Positions 1 through 7,898 of a DNA stretch of 42,838 bases are shown one piece after another. The translations under genes and the position numbers were made by a program. Each line of letters starts with the position of its first letter. Positions within the stretch are counted from its first letter, which is position 1. The stretch lies in assembly GCA_035566435.1 (NCBI GenBank), contig DATMRF010000061.1:1-42838 (forward strand). Direction: 5' to 3'. Origin of the DNA: DATMRF01 sp035566435. GTDB taxonomy: Bacteria; Verrucomicrobiota; Verrucomicrobiia; Limisphaerales; UBA8199. The notes under the pieces were generated by a model. The model saw nothing but the letters and a program-made list of their open reading frames with translations, had not been told where the DNA came from and did no database searches.

Positions 1-78
1 ACAGGCGGCAGGCTCGTAGGTGAGGGCTTCGCAGGCTCTCATGGGTGTATCGCCTTTCGTTAAGGTTTGGGTTTTCAT
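1..78 (-). CDS. Possible start of a gene leaving the window (partial)
   Basis: An ATG at 78 on the minus strand opens a frame that runs without a stop to the window edge (26 codons, beginning MKTQTLTKGDTP). A second in-frame ATG lies at 42. The fragment is too short to recognise. A 10-bp inverted repeat (gggtgtatcg at 43-52, cgatacaccc at 93-102) flanks the putative start. It would be divergent from the radical SAM gene at 243. It may equally be a chance frame; the sequence left of the window would decide. Confidence 0.25.
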   Translation of the reverse strand, partial: MKTQTLTKGDTPMRACEALTYEPAAC

Positions 79-242
79 TTGTCTCTAAACCCCGATACAC
101 CCGCTCTCTACGCTTTTACACAACCACTCTTACGCCACCGCCTGGCGACACCGCGTTCAACCGATTCTTAGTGAACCAGCCACCGGGTGGTGGTAGATTA
201 TTCGTAACCGTTTGGGGGAATGGTTCGTCACGGTTCCAGTTT

Positions 243-1715
243 ATGAAAGTATTGTTGGTTTACCCGCAGAATCCGGACACGTTCTGGAGTTTCAAGCACG
301 TGCTTCCCTTTGTCTCCAAGCGCTCCACCTTTCCGCCCCTGGGGCTGCTCACAATCGCCGCCATGCTCCCCCGCGATTGGGACCTCAAACTCGTGGACAT
401 GAATGTCGAGCGGCTTAAGGACGGCGACCTGCTCTGGGCCGATTACGTTATGCTCAGCGCGATGATCGTCCACAAACACTCCGTCAACGACATCGTCGGC
501 CGTTGCTCCGCCTTCAAAAAGCCCATCATCGCCGGCGGGCCCCTCTTCACTACCGGCCACGAGGATTTTCCCGGGGTCCGGCACTTCGTCCTCGGCGAAG
601 CCGAAGACGTCATGCCCCAGCTCATCGCCGACATCCTCGCCGGCGCCGTCCGCGCCAAATACCAGGCCCCCAATCGCCCCAACGTCACCCTCGTACCCGT
701 GCCGCGCTGGGACCTCATCGATTTCTCCCAATACGTCACCATGGCCGTCCAGTTCTCCCGCGGCTGCCCCTTCGATTGCGAGTTCTGCGATATCATCATC
801 ATGAACGGTCGCGTGCCCCGCACCAAAACCCCCGGCCAGCTCATTGGCGAACTCGAAACTCTCCGCCTCCAGGGCTGGAAAGACATGGTCTTCATCGTGG
901 ATGACAACTTCATCGGCGATAAAAAACGCACCAAAGCCCTGCTTCACGAAATGGTCGCCTGGCGCGAACGCGTCCAGCCCGGCATGGGCTTCTTCACCGA
1001 GGCCTCCGTTAACCTCGCCGATGACCCCGAGCTCTGCGAACTCATGGCCAAAGCCGGATTCAAAAAGGTCTTCGTCGGCATCGAAACCCCTTCCCCCGAA
1101 AGCCTGCAGGAATGCCACAAACTCCGGAACAAAGGCCGCGACCTCGTCGCCTCCATCCGCACCCTCCAGCGCGCCGGCATGGAAGTCATGGGCGGGTTTA
1201 TCGTCGGCTTCGACAACGACCGCCAGGACGTCTTCAAAGAGCAATTTGATTTCATCCAGCGCTCTGGCGTCGTCACCGCCATGGTCGGCCTCCTCCAGGC
1301 CCTCCCGCAAACCAAACTCTACCAGCGCCTCAAACGCGAAGGTCGCCTCGAAACCGCAGCCACCGGCAACAACACCGAAGCGGTTCTCAACTTCAAAACC
1401 AAATTAAACCGCGAATTCCTGCAGGCCGGCTACCGCGACCTCATGAAGAAACTCTACGAGCCAAGAGTTTATTACCAGCGCATCCGCACCTTTCTCGAAA
1501 ACCACCGGCCGACTGGCCCCAGTCTCCACGTCTCTGCCTCCGATCTCCAGGCTTTCCTCAAATCCTTCTGGATGCTCAGCATCTGGGAACGCGGACGGCA
1601 CAACTATTGGAGATTCTTCTGGAGTGTTCTCCTCCGCCGCCCGCGCCAGCTCCGCCAAGCCATCGAACTCGCCGTTATCGGCTACCATTTCCGCCGCGTC
1701 GCCAGCCGCCTCTGA
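243..1715 (+). CDS. B12-binding domain radical SAM protein (HpnP/DUF4070-like)
   Basis: This 490-residue protein has an N-terminal cobalamin-binding-like Rossmann domain (about residues 1-150, beginning MKVLLVYPQNPDTFW). A radical SAM core follows, with the 4Fe-4S motif C175-x3-C179-x2-C182 in the context SRGCPFDCEFC. The tail after about residue 350 is the type seen in the DUF4070 group. Members use SAM and often methylcobalamin for radical methylation or related chemistry. The opening segment, including the FWSFKH and FPPLGLL stretches, recalls the hopanoid C2-methylase HpnP and its relatives, but the substrate cannot be read from sequence. The frame is open from 45, but residues before 243 look non-coding and homology begins at this methionine. 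No clear Shine-Dalgarno is visible. The gene stands alone: no hopanoid genes are in view. Family assignment is secure; the HpnP-like role is tentative. Confidence 0.88.
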   Translation: MKVLLVYPQNPDTFWSFKHVLPFVSKRSTFPPLGLLTIAAMLPRDWDLKLVDMNVERLKDGDLLWADYVMLSAMIVHKHSVNDIVGRCSAFKKPIIAGGPLFTTGHEDFPGVRHFVLGEAEDVMPQLIADILAGAVRAKYQAPNRPNVTLVPVPRWDLIDFSQYVTMAVQFSRGCPFDCEFCDIIIMNGRVPRTKTPGQLIGELETLRLQGWKDMVFIVDDNFIGDKKRTKALLHEMVAWRERVQPGMGFFTEASVNLADDPELCELMAKAGFKKVFVGIETPSPESLQECHKLRNKGRDLVASIRTLQRAGMEVMGGFIVGFDNDRQDVFKEQFDFIQRSGVVTAMVGLLQALPQTKLYQRLKREGRLETAATGNNTEAVLNFKTKLNREFLQAGYRDLMKKLYEPRVYYQRIRTFLENHRPTGPSLHVSASDLQAFLKSFWMLSIWERGRHNYWRFFWSVLLRRPRQLRQAIELAVIGYHFRRVASRL

Positions 1716-1729
1716 ACCCCAGGGGCGCC

Positions 1730-1895
1730 GACGGCCTCGTCCCCGGTCTGAAGCCATGGGCTGGGATTTTGTCCAAACAATTCGCCGCTGCTCGAACACC
1801 GGGTCGCATAGCTGGGGACGGCCCCATCTCCGCTCCGATTCCATGCGATGGAATTCTTTTCAAACGATTCCCCCTTGCTCGAACACCGGGTCGCA
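1730..1895. repeat. 79-bp imperfect direct repeat, two copies
   Basis: Two copies, 1730-1808 and 1817-1895, align without gaps and are separated by 8 bp. They share gacggcc at the left, ccatg in the middle and a perfect 19-bp end (gctcgaacaccgggtcgca at 1790-1808 and 1877-1895). They lie just after the radical SAM stop in the 527-bp gap before rpoD. The open frames crossing them are different in each reading and look like chance. Apart from this repeat and the promoter near 2165, I see nothing in the gap. Confidence 0.7.
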
Positions 1896-2164
1896 CGTAC
1901 TGTCAGCTAGGTCCATGTTTTTCGCCGCGCAAGATTCCAGGCGGCCTGCGATCAAGCGGGGCGATCGCGGGGACTCGTCGCGCCTCTGCCCTCTCCGCTC
2001 AGACCTGCCTTTGATTTGGATGCGACGGTCTTCTCGTTTCCTGGTTCTTCGTGAAGAGAGTCAGCGTGAGGGGAATTTCGGTTCGCACCGTTGCCTCCAA
2101 TCAAACCGTGAATTGGTGCACAAAATGGGACCCACCGGCAGCTTGGCATCTTTTTGTTCCCGGC

Positions 2165-2193
2165 TTGACTCCTCCAGAGTCGCTTTCCATATT
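2165..2193 (+). promoter_or_regulatory. Candidate sigma-70 promoter of rpoD
   Basis: TTGACT at 2165-2170 and CATATT at 2188-2193 are separated by 17 bp, giving a start near 2200 and a leader of about 43 nt. The -35 box is good; the -10 box matches 4 of 6 consensus bases. AGGA at 2228-2231 could act as a ribosome binding site for the ATG at 2243. Confidence 0.4.
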
Positions 2194-2242
2194 TCATCCT
2201 CAAATTTTGCGTCAGCTTTTCACGATTAGGACCCGAAGTACT

Positions 2243-4042
2243 ATGGCCAGACCGAAGGCGAGCAAAGTCCCGTCCAAACCAGTCTCAGCAAATCAAGTCC
2301 CGGCCGCAGATGAACCCGCCTCCGCTGTGGCTCACGATTCGTCCCCCCAACTGCTCGGCAGAAACGGCAAGGCCGTTCTTACCGTGGCCGACCCTGCGGG
2401 TCAAGTTCTCAATGGTCATCCCACGGAGTTGGGCGAAAAAATCAAGGAATTGGTCCGCCTAGCCCAGGAGCAAGGATACCTCACCTATGGCGATATCAAT
2501 GACGCGCTCCCGGACGGCCGCGTGAAGCCGGAGGACCTCGACGAAATCTACATCAAGCTGCGCAACCTCGAGGTCGAAATCGTTGACCAGGCGGAAGTGG
2601 ACCGCGTCAAACAGCCCGAGCCGGAGGAGGACGATGAGAAAGCCCGGCTGGATATCCTGGATGACCCCGTCCGCATGTACCTCAAGCAGATGGGCCAGGT
2701 GCCTTTGCTCTCCCGCGAACAGGAAGTCGAAATCTCCAAACGCATCGAAAGCGCCGAAGAAGAAGTCAAGCGCGTCATCTACAGCTTCGGCTTCGCCGCC
2801 AAGGAACATATCGCGCTCGCCGAGAAGCTCCTGTCCGAGCCGCCCAAGGAACGCTTTGATCGGGTCGTTCTCGACAAGAAAATCGAAGGCCGCGACGACC
2901 ACCTCAAGGCGCTGCGCAAATCCATCAAAACCGTCCGCGCCCTCGACCAGCAGGCAGATGAACTGTACGCCCGATGCCGCGACGAAACCGTCAAGGCGGG
3001 CGCGAGGAAACTTCATAACACGTTCAGGAAACTCGACCGCAAACTGCAAAACACCTTCGCCAAATTCTACTACAAGCAGAAGGTGATCGAGGAGATGGCA
3101 TTGGTCGCCGAGAACATCTACGACAAACTTCAGGTCAGCTTGCGGCTCCTTAAGGACCTCGAAGCGCACCCCAAAGCCCCTCAGTGCGCGGACATTATCG
3201 AGGGGGAACAGCGCAAGATCCGGGCCCTGGAGGACTTTGTCCGCCTGCCGTGCGACGATTACCTCGCGGCTCACCAAAAACTCAAGCTTTTCTGCGCCAA
3301 AGCCCTCCAGGCCAAGACCGAGATGGTGGAGGCTAACTTGCGGCTCGTTATCTCCATCGCCAAAAAATACACCAATCGCGGCCTCTCCTTTCTGGATCTC
3401 ATCCAGGAGGGTAACATGGGCCTCATGAAAGCAGTCGAAAAATTTGAATACCGGCGCGGCTACAAATTCTCCACCTACGCCACCTGGTGGATCCGGCAAG
3501 CCATCACCCGCTCCATTGCCGACCAGGCCCGCACCATCCGCATTCCCGTGCACATGATCGAAACCATCAATAAGCTCATGCGCACCCAAAAACGCCTTCT
3601 CCAGGACTTCGGCCGCGAACCCATTCCCGAAGAAATCGCCGACGAGATGCAACTCCCCGTCGAGCGCGTCCGCGCCGTCCTCAAAATGGCGCAGCAGCCC
3701 ATCTCCCTCCAGTCCCCAGTGGGCGACAGCGAGGATACCAACTTCGGCGACTTCATCGAGGACAAAACCACCGAGAGCCCTTCCGAAATGACCAGCTTCA
3801 GCCTGCTTAAGGACAAATTGAGCGACGTCCTGACCAGCCTGTCCGAGCGCGAGCGCAAGGTCCTCGAATTGCGCTTCGGGCTCGGGGACGGCTACTCTCG
3901 CACTCTCGAAGAAGTCGGAAAACAGTTCCGGGTCACCCGCGAACGCATTCGCCAGATTGAAGCCAAGGCGCTCCGCAAGATGCGCCACCCTACCCGCATC
4001 CGCCAGCTCCACGGCTTTCTCGAAGTCCAACGACCCGAATAG
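2243..4042 (+). CDS. rpoD: RNA polymerase primary sigma factor RpoD/SigA
   Basis: This 599-residue group 1 sigma factor directs core RNA polymerase to housekeeping promoters. Domains in order: an alanine/proline-rich N-terminus; region 1.1 (about 62-118); region 1.2 (about 136-170, DPVRMYLKQMG); a non-conserved insert (about 171-340); region 2 (about 359-430, with NLRLVISIAKKY, the core-binding DLIQEGNMGL and the -10-melting YATWWIRQAI); region 3 (about 438-515); and region 4 (about 530-585, with the helix-turn-helix VTRERIRQIEAKAL). Region 1.1 together with the intact regions 2 and 4 marks it as the primary sigma, not an alternative one. The ATG at 2243 is chosen because the 64 codons before it in the open frame have no sigma-like sequence and contain the putative promoter. 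It converges on the response regulator gene, with only 15 bp between the stops. Confidence 0.96.
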   Translation: MARPKASKVPSKPVSANQVPAADEPASAVAHDSSPQLLGRNGKAVLTVADPAGQVLNGHPTELGEKIKELVRLAQEQGYLTYGDINDALPDGRVKPEDLDEIYIKLRNLEVEIVDQAEVDRVKQPEPEEDDEKARLDILDDPVRMYLKQMGQVPLLSREQEVEISKRIESAEEEVKRVIYSFGFAAKEHIALAEKLLSEPPKERFDRVVLDKKIEGRDDHLKALRKSIKTVRALDQQADELYARCRDETVKAGARKLHNTFRKLDRKLQNTFAKFYYKQKVIEEMALVAENIYDKLQVSLRLLKDLEAHPKAPQCADIIEGEQRKIRALEDFVRLPCDDYLAAHQKLKLFCAKALQAKTEMVEANLRLVISIAKKYTNRGLSFLDLIQEGNMGLMKAVEKFEYRRGYKFSTYATWWIRQAITRSIADQARTIRIPVHMIETINKLMRTQKRLLQDFGREPIPEEIADEMQLPVERVRAVLKMAQQPISLQSPVGDSEDTNFGDFIEDKTTESPSEMTSFSLLKDKLSDVLTSLSERERKVLELRFGLGDGYSRTLEEVGKQFRVTRERIRQIEAKALRKMRHPTRIRQLHGFLEVQRPE

Positions 4043-4057
4043 GGTTTCTATCAACCA

Positions 4058-5488
4058 TCAACTATCCCGTCCCTGCGCTGGGTGCAGGCCAAACTGGAGC
4101 AGTTTCTCACGCATGGTAAGCCGCGACACCCCGACCCACCGGGCCGCTTTGGCCTGGTTGCCGTGGGCCAATTCGATCGCGCGCCCGAAAAGCTCGCGCT
4201 CCGAGTCGAGCAACAGCCGCGCGTGGGCGTCGGCGATCTCCCCTCGTTGCGCGGCGGCCAGCAGGTGCGCCGCATATTCTCGCAGCGTGAGGCGCGCCGC
4301 ATCCGCGGGCGAACCGGTCGTTTGTGCCAGCCCGGCCCGGACGTGCTCAACGTTGATCGTATACCCCTGGGAGTGCAACAGCGCCTTGCGCACGATATTC
4401 TCCAGCTCCCGCACATTGCCCGGCCAATCCTGCGATTGCAGAAACTCCAACGCATCAGCGTGAATCGAAGGATCGCCACCTCCCAATTCCGCGGCGTACT
4501 TGCGCAGGAAGAACTTGACCAGCTCGGGAATGTCCTCCTTGCGCTCGCGCAACGGCGGCAGTGTGATCACCACCACGCTCAGCCGGTAATACAGGTCCTC
4601 CCGAAATTGTTTCTGACGGATCCCCGATTCCAGGTCGCAATGCGTGGCGGCAATCACCCGCACATCCACCGGAATCGTCTCCTTCCCGCCCAGGCGTTGA
4701 AGAGCTTTTTCCTGCAACACCCGCAACAGCTTCACTTGCGTCCCGGGCGTCATGTCGCCGATCTCGTCCAGAAAAATGGTCCCATGGTCCGCCTGCTCGA
4801 ACCGGCCGATTCGACGCGACTCGGCTCCGGTGAAGGCGCCCCGTTCGTGGCCGAACAGCTCGCTTTCGAGTAAGGTCTCGGGAATGGCCGCGCAGTTGAT
4901 CGCGATGAAGGGCGCGGTCGAGCGATCGCTATGCTGGTAGATCGCGCGCGCGATCAGTTCCTTGCCCGTGCCGGTTTCACCCCGGATCAGAACGTTGACC
5001 GGCTTGGACGCGATCCGGCCAATCTCCTTGTAAATGGATTGCATCCCGCGGCTGTTGCCCACCAATGCCTCCCGCGCATCCCCCGGCCCGCCCATGCCAA
5101 CCGGGTCGGTCATCAGCCGGCGGCTGGCAACGCAACGCTCCACCAACTCCAACAGCTCCGGCATTTCAAAGGGCTTGAGCAGGTAATCGTAAGCCCCCGA
5201 TTTTGTGGCTTCGATAGCCGTGTCGGTCGTGCCGTGCGCGGTCATCAGGATGATTGGCAAACGAGGTTTGAGCGCGTGCAGTTGTCGCACCAGCTCGAGC
5301 CCATCCAGGCCGGGCAGCTTCAGGTCCGTGATGACAACGTCGAGGTCGTCTTCACGCGCCCGCTTCAAACCGGCATCCCCGCGCGTTTCTACGATTGTCT
5401 CGTGTCCATCTTCCGCCAGCACCCGGCACAGGGTCATCACGATTGCGGGGTCGTCTTCGATCAGCAGTATGCGGGTGGTGCCGTTCAT
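4058..5488 (-). CDS. Sigma-54-dependent response regulator, NtrC family
   Basis: This 476-residue protein has three parts. The receiver (about 1-120) has acidic E11/D12/D13, phospho-acceptor D55, T83 and K105. The AAA+ sigma-54 activation domain (about 140-375) has Walker A GETGTGKE at 170-177, the sigma-54-contacting GAFTGA loop at 217-222 and Walker B with GTIFLDEIGD at 236-245. The C-terminal Fis-type DNA-binding helix-turn-helix lies at about 430-470. On phosphorylation such proteins oligomerise at upstream sites and hydrolyse ATP to open sigma-54 promoters. It lies 111 bp downstream of the histidine kinase gene on the same strand, so the two probably form one two-component system. All signature residues are present. 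The regulated genes are unknown, but a sigma-54-like promoter lies in the divergent gap at 7205. Confidence 0.93.
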   Translation of the reverse strand: MNGTTRILLIEDDPAIVMTLCRVLAEDGHETIVETRGDAGLKRAREDDLDVVITDLKLPGLDGLELVRQLHALKPRLPIILMTAHGTTDTAIEATKSGAYDYLLKPFEMPELLELVERCVASRRLMTDPVGMGGPGDAREALVGNSRGMQSIYKEIGRIASKPVNVLIRGETGTGKELIARAIYQHSDRSTAPFIAINCAAIPETLLESELFGHERGAFTGAESRRIGRFEQADHGTIFLDEIGDMTPGTQVKLLRVLQEKALQRLGGKETIPVDVRVIAATHCDLESGIRQKQFREDLYYRLSVVVITLPPLRERKEDIPELVKFFLRKYAAELGGGDPSIHADALEFLQSQDWPGNVRELENIVRKALLHSQGYTINVEHVRAGLAQTTGSPADAARLTLREYAAHLLAAAQRGEIADAHARLLLDSERELFGRAIELAHGNQAKAARWVGVSRLTMREKLLQFGLHPAQGRDS

Positions 5489-5599
5489 GGCGAGACACCA
5501 GGGTACAAACGCCCGGGCCGTGCGTCAAAGTCTGAAACGGACCAACAGCCCTCCAGGCTTTGGGTCGGGTCCCGTTTGCCGCGCGTGGGCCACCTCATC

Positions 5600-6964
5600 C
5601 TACTCAGCCTTGGGTAATACGATGCCGAAGGTTGTGCCCCGGTTGACTTGCGTTTGGTATTGCAGGCTGCCCCCGTGTTTCTCAACGATCCGTGCCGCAA
5701 TGGAAAGGCCCAGGCCCGTTCCGGCGTCCTTTGTGGTGAAGAACGGGTCGAACAGGCGTCTTTCCACTTCTGGTGTCATGCCTTTGCCGGTATCCGAAAC
5801 CTCCAGGACGACGGCCTGCACCGCCCGCTCGGCGAGGCGCCTGACACTCATCCGGGTCCGCAGAGTTACCGTCCCATTGTGGCCGATGCTGTCGGCCGCG
5901 TTTTGTATGAGGTTGATCAGGACCTGCTGCATCTGCTGAGAATCGATCCGGACGTCCGCGGAAACTGAATTCTCACAAACCAGAAGAATATTCGATCTGG
6001 CCAGCTGAGGCGCCAGCAACGCCTGGACCCGGCCCAAGGGTTCATGAGTCGAGACGGTCGCAAGCTGTGGCTCCGAAGGACGGGCAAAGAGCAGGACATC
6101 TTTCACTATTCTCTCCAGCCGGCTGACTTCAGTGGCAATAATCTCGGCATCGGCCTGCTCCAGAGTGCCGGGTTTGAATTGCTTTTGTTGAATGTAAAGC
6201 CAGGCTTTGATCGCGGTCAGAGGATTGCGGATCTCGTGCGCGACTCCCGCGGCCAGCATGCCCAAAGAAGCCAGTTTTTCCTGGCGCTCCATCAGCGCCT
6301 CACTTTCCACCAGCTTAACGCGGAGAGGGGCAATCAACCCACGATAAACCACGACCGCCAGACCGGCGCCCGCCAGCAACAACAACGCCAAGGAAGCCAT
6401 GAGCGCCACCCGAAGGTAGTTGAGCGATTTGTTCGAGCTCGCCAGGAATGAATCCATGGACTGTTGGTGAGCGCCGGCCAAGGCAAAGCCGAGGTCGAGA
6501 ATGCGTTGGGATTGCTTCTCGAAGTCAGCAAAATCCGCAAGCGGCATCGTGAGTTGGCTTTGCGAATGGAGCTTCGCTTCAATCGCCCGCGCCGCGGCAA
6601 GGTAAGAGTCATAATTCGTGTTGATCAGGTCCAGAATGCGCCTCTCCTCTCCCGTCGAGAGAATCGGACGTTCGTCGTCAATCCACCGGTCCAACTCCTT
6701 GCTCAGCCGGTCGAAACGAGTCCAATCATTGGCATCATGGTAAACGCCATACCGCAGGACCCCGTTGTTCAGCTCCAGGATGGTTTGCTGGAAATGGTCG
6801 GCTATCTGGAAGCTCTTGAGTTGAACAGACGTCAGCCGCTCCCGCAGCTCCCCGCCACGCCGCCATGCGCTCTGGGCGGTCGCGGCGATCAGCGTCACCA
6901 TCGCCGCGATAGCGGCCAGGAACGCGACCAGACGAAACCTAAGAGACTTGAGGCTATGGCTCAT
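5600..6964 (-). CDS. Membrane sensor histidine kinase
   Basis: This 454-residue sensor kinase is the likely partner of the NtrC-type regulator that follows it. It has two membrane segments (about 11-30 and 184-208) enclosing a sensing domain of about 150 residues. The sensing domain is helical-looking and rich in charged residues, and I do not recognise it. Then come a HisKA dimerisation domain with phospho-acceptor H243 in VAHEIRNPLT and a HATPase_c domain with N-box NLIQNAAD (351-358), G1 box DTGKG (391-395), F-box DPFF (406-409) and G2 box GTGLGL (415-420). No HAMP or PAS domain is obvious between membrane segment and HisKA. The start at 6964 places an arginine-containing N-terminus directly before the first membrane helix. 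The divergent gap upstream carries possible operator half-sites. Confidence 0.93.
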   Translation of the reverse strand: MSHSLKSLRFRLVAFLAAIAAMVTLIAATAQSAWRRGGELRERLTSVQLKSFQIADHFQQTILELNNGVLRYGVYHDANDWTRFDRLSKELDRWIDDERPILSTGEERRILDLINTNYDSYLAAARAIEAKLHSQSQLTMPLADFADFEKQSQRILDLGFALAGAHQQSMDSFLASSNKSLNYLRVALMASLALLLLAGAGLAVVVYRGLIAPLRVKLVESEALMERQEKLASLGMLAAGVAHEIRNPLTAIKAWLYIQQKQFKPGTLEQADAEIIATEVSRLERIVKDVLLFARPSEPQLATVSTHEPLGRVQALLAPQLARSNILLVCENSVSADVRIDSQQMQQVLINLIQNAADSIGHNGTVTLRTRMSVRRLAERAVQAVVLEVSDTGKGMTPEVERRLFDPFFTTKDAGTGLGLSIAARIVEKHGGSLQYQTQVNRGTTFGIVLPKAE

Positions 6965-7091
6965 TCATCAGCACTCGAACATCAGTTGCATCAAGACAAC
7001 CTGTCAGGCAAAGTGATCCAATTCACGCGCGAGCATACTTCGCGGCGTTGAAACGCGTCGAGAGCTAAGCTGCAGCGCTTGACCCGCTGAC

Positions 7092-7119
7092 GTGGTAAGC
7101 GACTTACCACTAAAGGTAA
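7092..7119. promoter_or_regulatory. Dyad operator-like array of GGTAA half-sites
   Basis: A perfect 8-bp inverted repeat, GTGGTAAG (7092-7099) and CTTACCAC (7103-7110), has a 3-bp centre. A third half-site, GGTAA at 7115-7119, pairs with TTACC at 7104-7108. The three half-sites are spaced 10 and 11 bp apart, so they face the same side of the helix. The array lies about 130 bp before the start expected from the sigma-54-like promoter at 7205, a usual distance for an NtrC-type enhancer, and about 130 bp upstream of the divergent kinase gene. That the neighbouring NtrC-type protein binds it is inference. Confidence 0.45.
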
Positions 7120-7204
7120 CCCAGTTCCCTCCGGCGAACCGGCGGCGGATCGACGAACCGTTGGAAATCAAGGGCTTTTATCACACCCGTCTCGTGAAAA
7201 GGCA

Positions 7205-7219
7205 TGGCACGGTTTTGGC
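7205..7219 (+). promoter_or_regulatory. Sigma-54-like promoter
   Basis: TGGCACG followed by GTTT and TGGC at 7205-7219 matches the sigma-54 consensus TGGCACG-N4-TTGC with one mismatch. GG and GC stand exactly 12 bp apart, as required. Transcription would start near 7231, reading toward the response regulator at 7399. One such match could occur by chance, but it sits beside an NtrC-type activator gene. Confidence 0.45.
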
Positions 7220-7230
7220 TTAAAGGAAAC

Positions 7231-7392
7231 AAGTCGCTCGGTGCCTGCGTGCGCGAGCGAACCCTGCGGAAGGAAACCTGTCAGCCAGGAGCGAGCGAGG
7301 CTCGACCTGCCGCAGAGGCAACGATTTAGCGGCGACCCACCGCTCCCTGTGGCTCGGCTCACGCCCGCGACCGGCCACAGGGAAATTTTTTT
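7231..7392 (+). ncRNA. Candidate structured RNA or leader
   Basis: The segment between the sigma-54-like promoter and the T-run at 7386-7392 is dense in self-complementary pairs: an outer stem CTGCGG (7264-7269) with CCGCAG (7310-7315), an inner hairpin CCTG-TCAGC-CAGG (7277-7289), a second inner hairpin CGAG-CGAGG-CTCG (7292-7304), and the terminator-like hairpin at 7344-7383. It contains no convincing gene. It could be a small RNA of about 160 nt or an attenuating leader of the response regulator. It matches no RNA family I know. Confidence 0.3.
7344..7392 (+). terminator. Intrinsic-terminator-like hairpin
   Basis: A perfect 10-bp stem, tccctgtggc (7344-7353) with gccacaggga (7374-7383), has a 20-nt loop and is followed by seven T residues (7386-7392). 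This is the form of a rho-independent terminator on the plus strand. It ends only 6 bp before the ATG at 7399, so it would end an upstream transcript or act as an attenuator. The loop is long for a strong terminator. Confidence 0.5.
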
Positions 7393-7398
7393 GGCGGT

Positions 7399-7842
7399 AT
7401 GAAGAAAATTCTCATAGCGGACGATGATGCATCGGTCCGCAAGATGGTAGCGCGAGTGCTCGAATCCGCCGGTTACTCCACAGTGCTGGCGAGCGGCGGT
7501 CGCGAGGCGGTGGCGAAGTCCCGCAGTACACAGCCTGATCTGATTCTGCTGGATGTGAAGATGCCCGAGCAAGGCGGTTGGGAGGCGTTCGAGCACATCA
7601 GCCGGGTCGCCGCCTTGATTCCAGTCATCGTCATGACCGCGTGGCCGAATCAATACGAACAGGTCGTCCAGCGGGGAATTGATGCGTTGATGGAAAAGCC
7701 TCTCGACCTGCCGCTGCTGCTTCGGACCATCGAGGGCCTCCTGCGTGAACCCGAGCAACAGCGCAGCCGGCGGTTGACCAACAGAAATTTCACCACCGCT
7801 TACCTTGCGAGTGTAAGCGGAATCGTGCCCGGAATCTCGTAA
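7399..7842 (+). CDS. Single-domain response regulator
   Basis: This 147-residue protein is a lone receiver domain plus a tail of about 30 residues without a recognisable output domain. The phosphorylation site is complete: D8/D9/D10 acidic pocket, phospho-acceptor D52 in LILLDVKMP, T80 and K100 followed by proline. Such proteins signal by protein contact or relay phosphate. It is divergent from the kinase and NtrC-type regulator and may belong to the same circuit. No Shine-Dalgarno is evident, because the terminator-like hairpin and T-run occupy the usual place; GGCGG directly before the ATG is too close. The start is supported by the conserved MKKILIADDD opening. Confidence 0.9.
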   Translation: MKKILIADDDASVRKMVARVLESAGYSTVLASGGREAVAKSRSTQPDLILLDVKMPEQGGWEAFEHISRVAALIPVIVMTAWPNQYEQVVQRGIDALMEKPLDLPLLLRTIEGLLREPEQQRSRRLTNRNFTTAYLASVSGIVPGIS

Positions 7843-7864
7843 CCGAAGACAGGCCATCTCTCTC

Positions 7865-7886
7865 GCGCGCGTGGCTTAAAGCGCGC
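7865..7886. terminator. GC hairpin between convergent genes
   Basis: GCGCGC (7865-7870) and GCGCGC (7881-7886) enclose a 10-nt loop in the 56-bp gap between the convergent response regulator and tsaD. There is no T-run on either strand, so a role as a bidirectional terminator is only possible. Confidence 0.25.
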
Positions 7887-7898
7887 GTCCCGTGGCTG

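Noticed and set aside
228..1310. Long minus-strand open frame antisense to the radical SAM gene
   Set aside because: It mirrors a strongly conserved plus-strand gene with GC-biased third positions, and its translation is low-complexity without any recognisable motif.
1607..2229. Open frames crossing the gap before rpoD
   Set aside because: They run through the 79-bp repeat, and the two overlapping frames give arginine/proline-rich products with no conserved features.
2459..4054. 531-codon minus-strand frame antisense to rpoD
   Set aside because: The plus strand encodes an unmistakable sigma factor; the antisense product shows no domain.
7231..7392. Known riboswitch such as a cyclic-di-GMP class
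   Set aside because: The segment is structured, but I could not find the conserved core bases of any riboswitch class I know.
7168..7857. 229-codon minus-strand frame antisense to the response regulator
   Set aside because: It covers a complete receiver domain on the other strand and the structured gap, and has no recognisable product.
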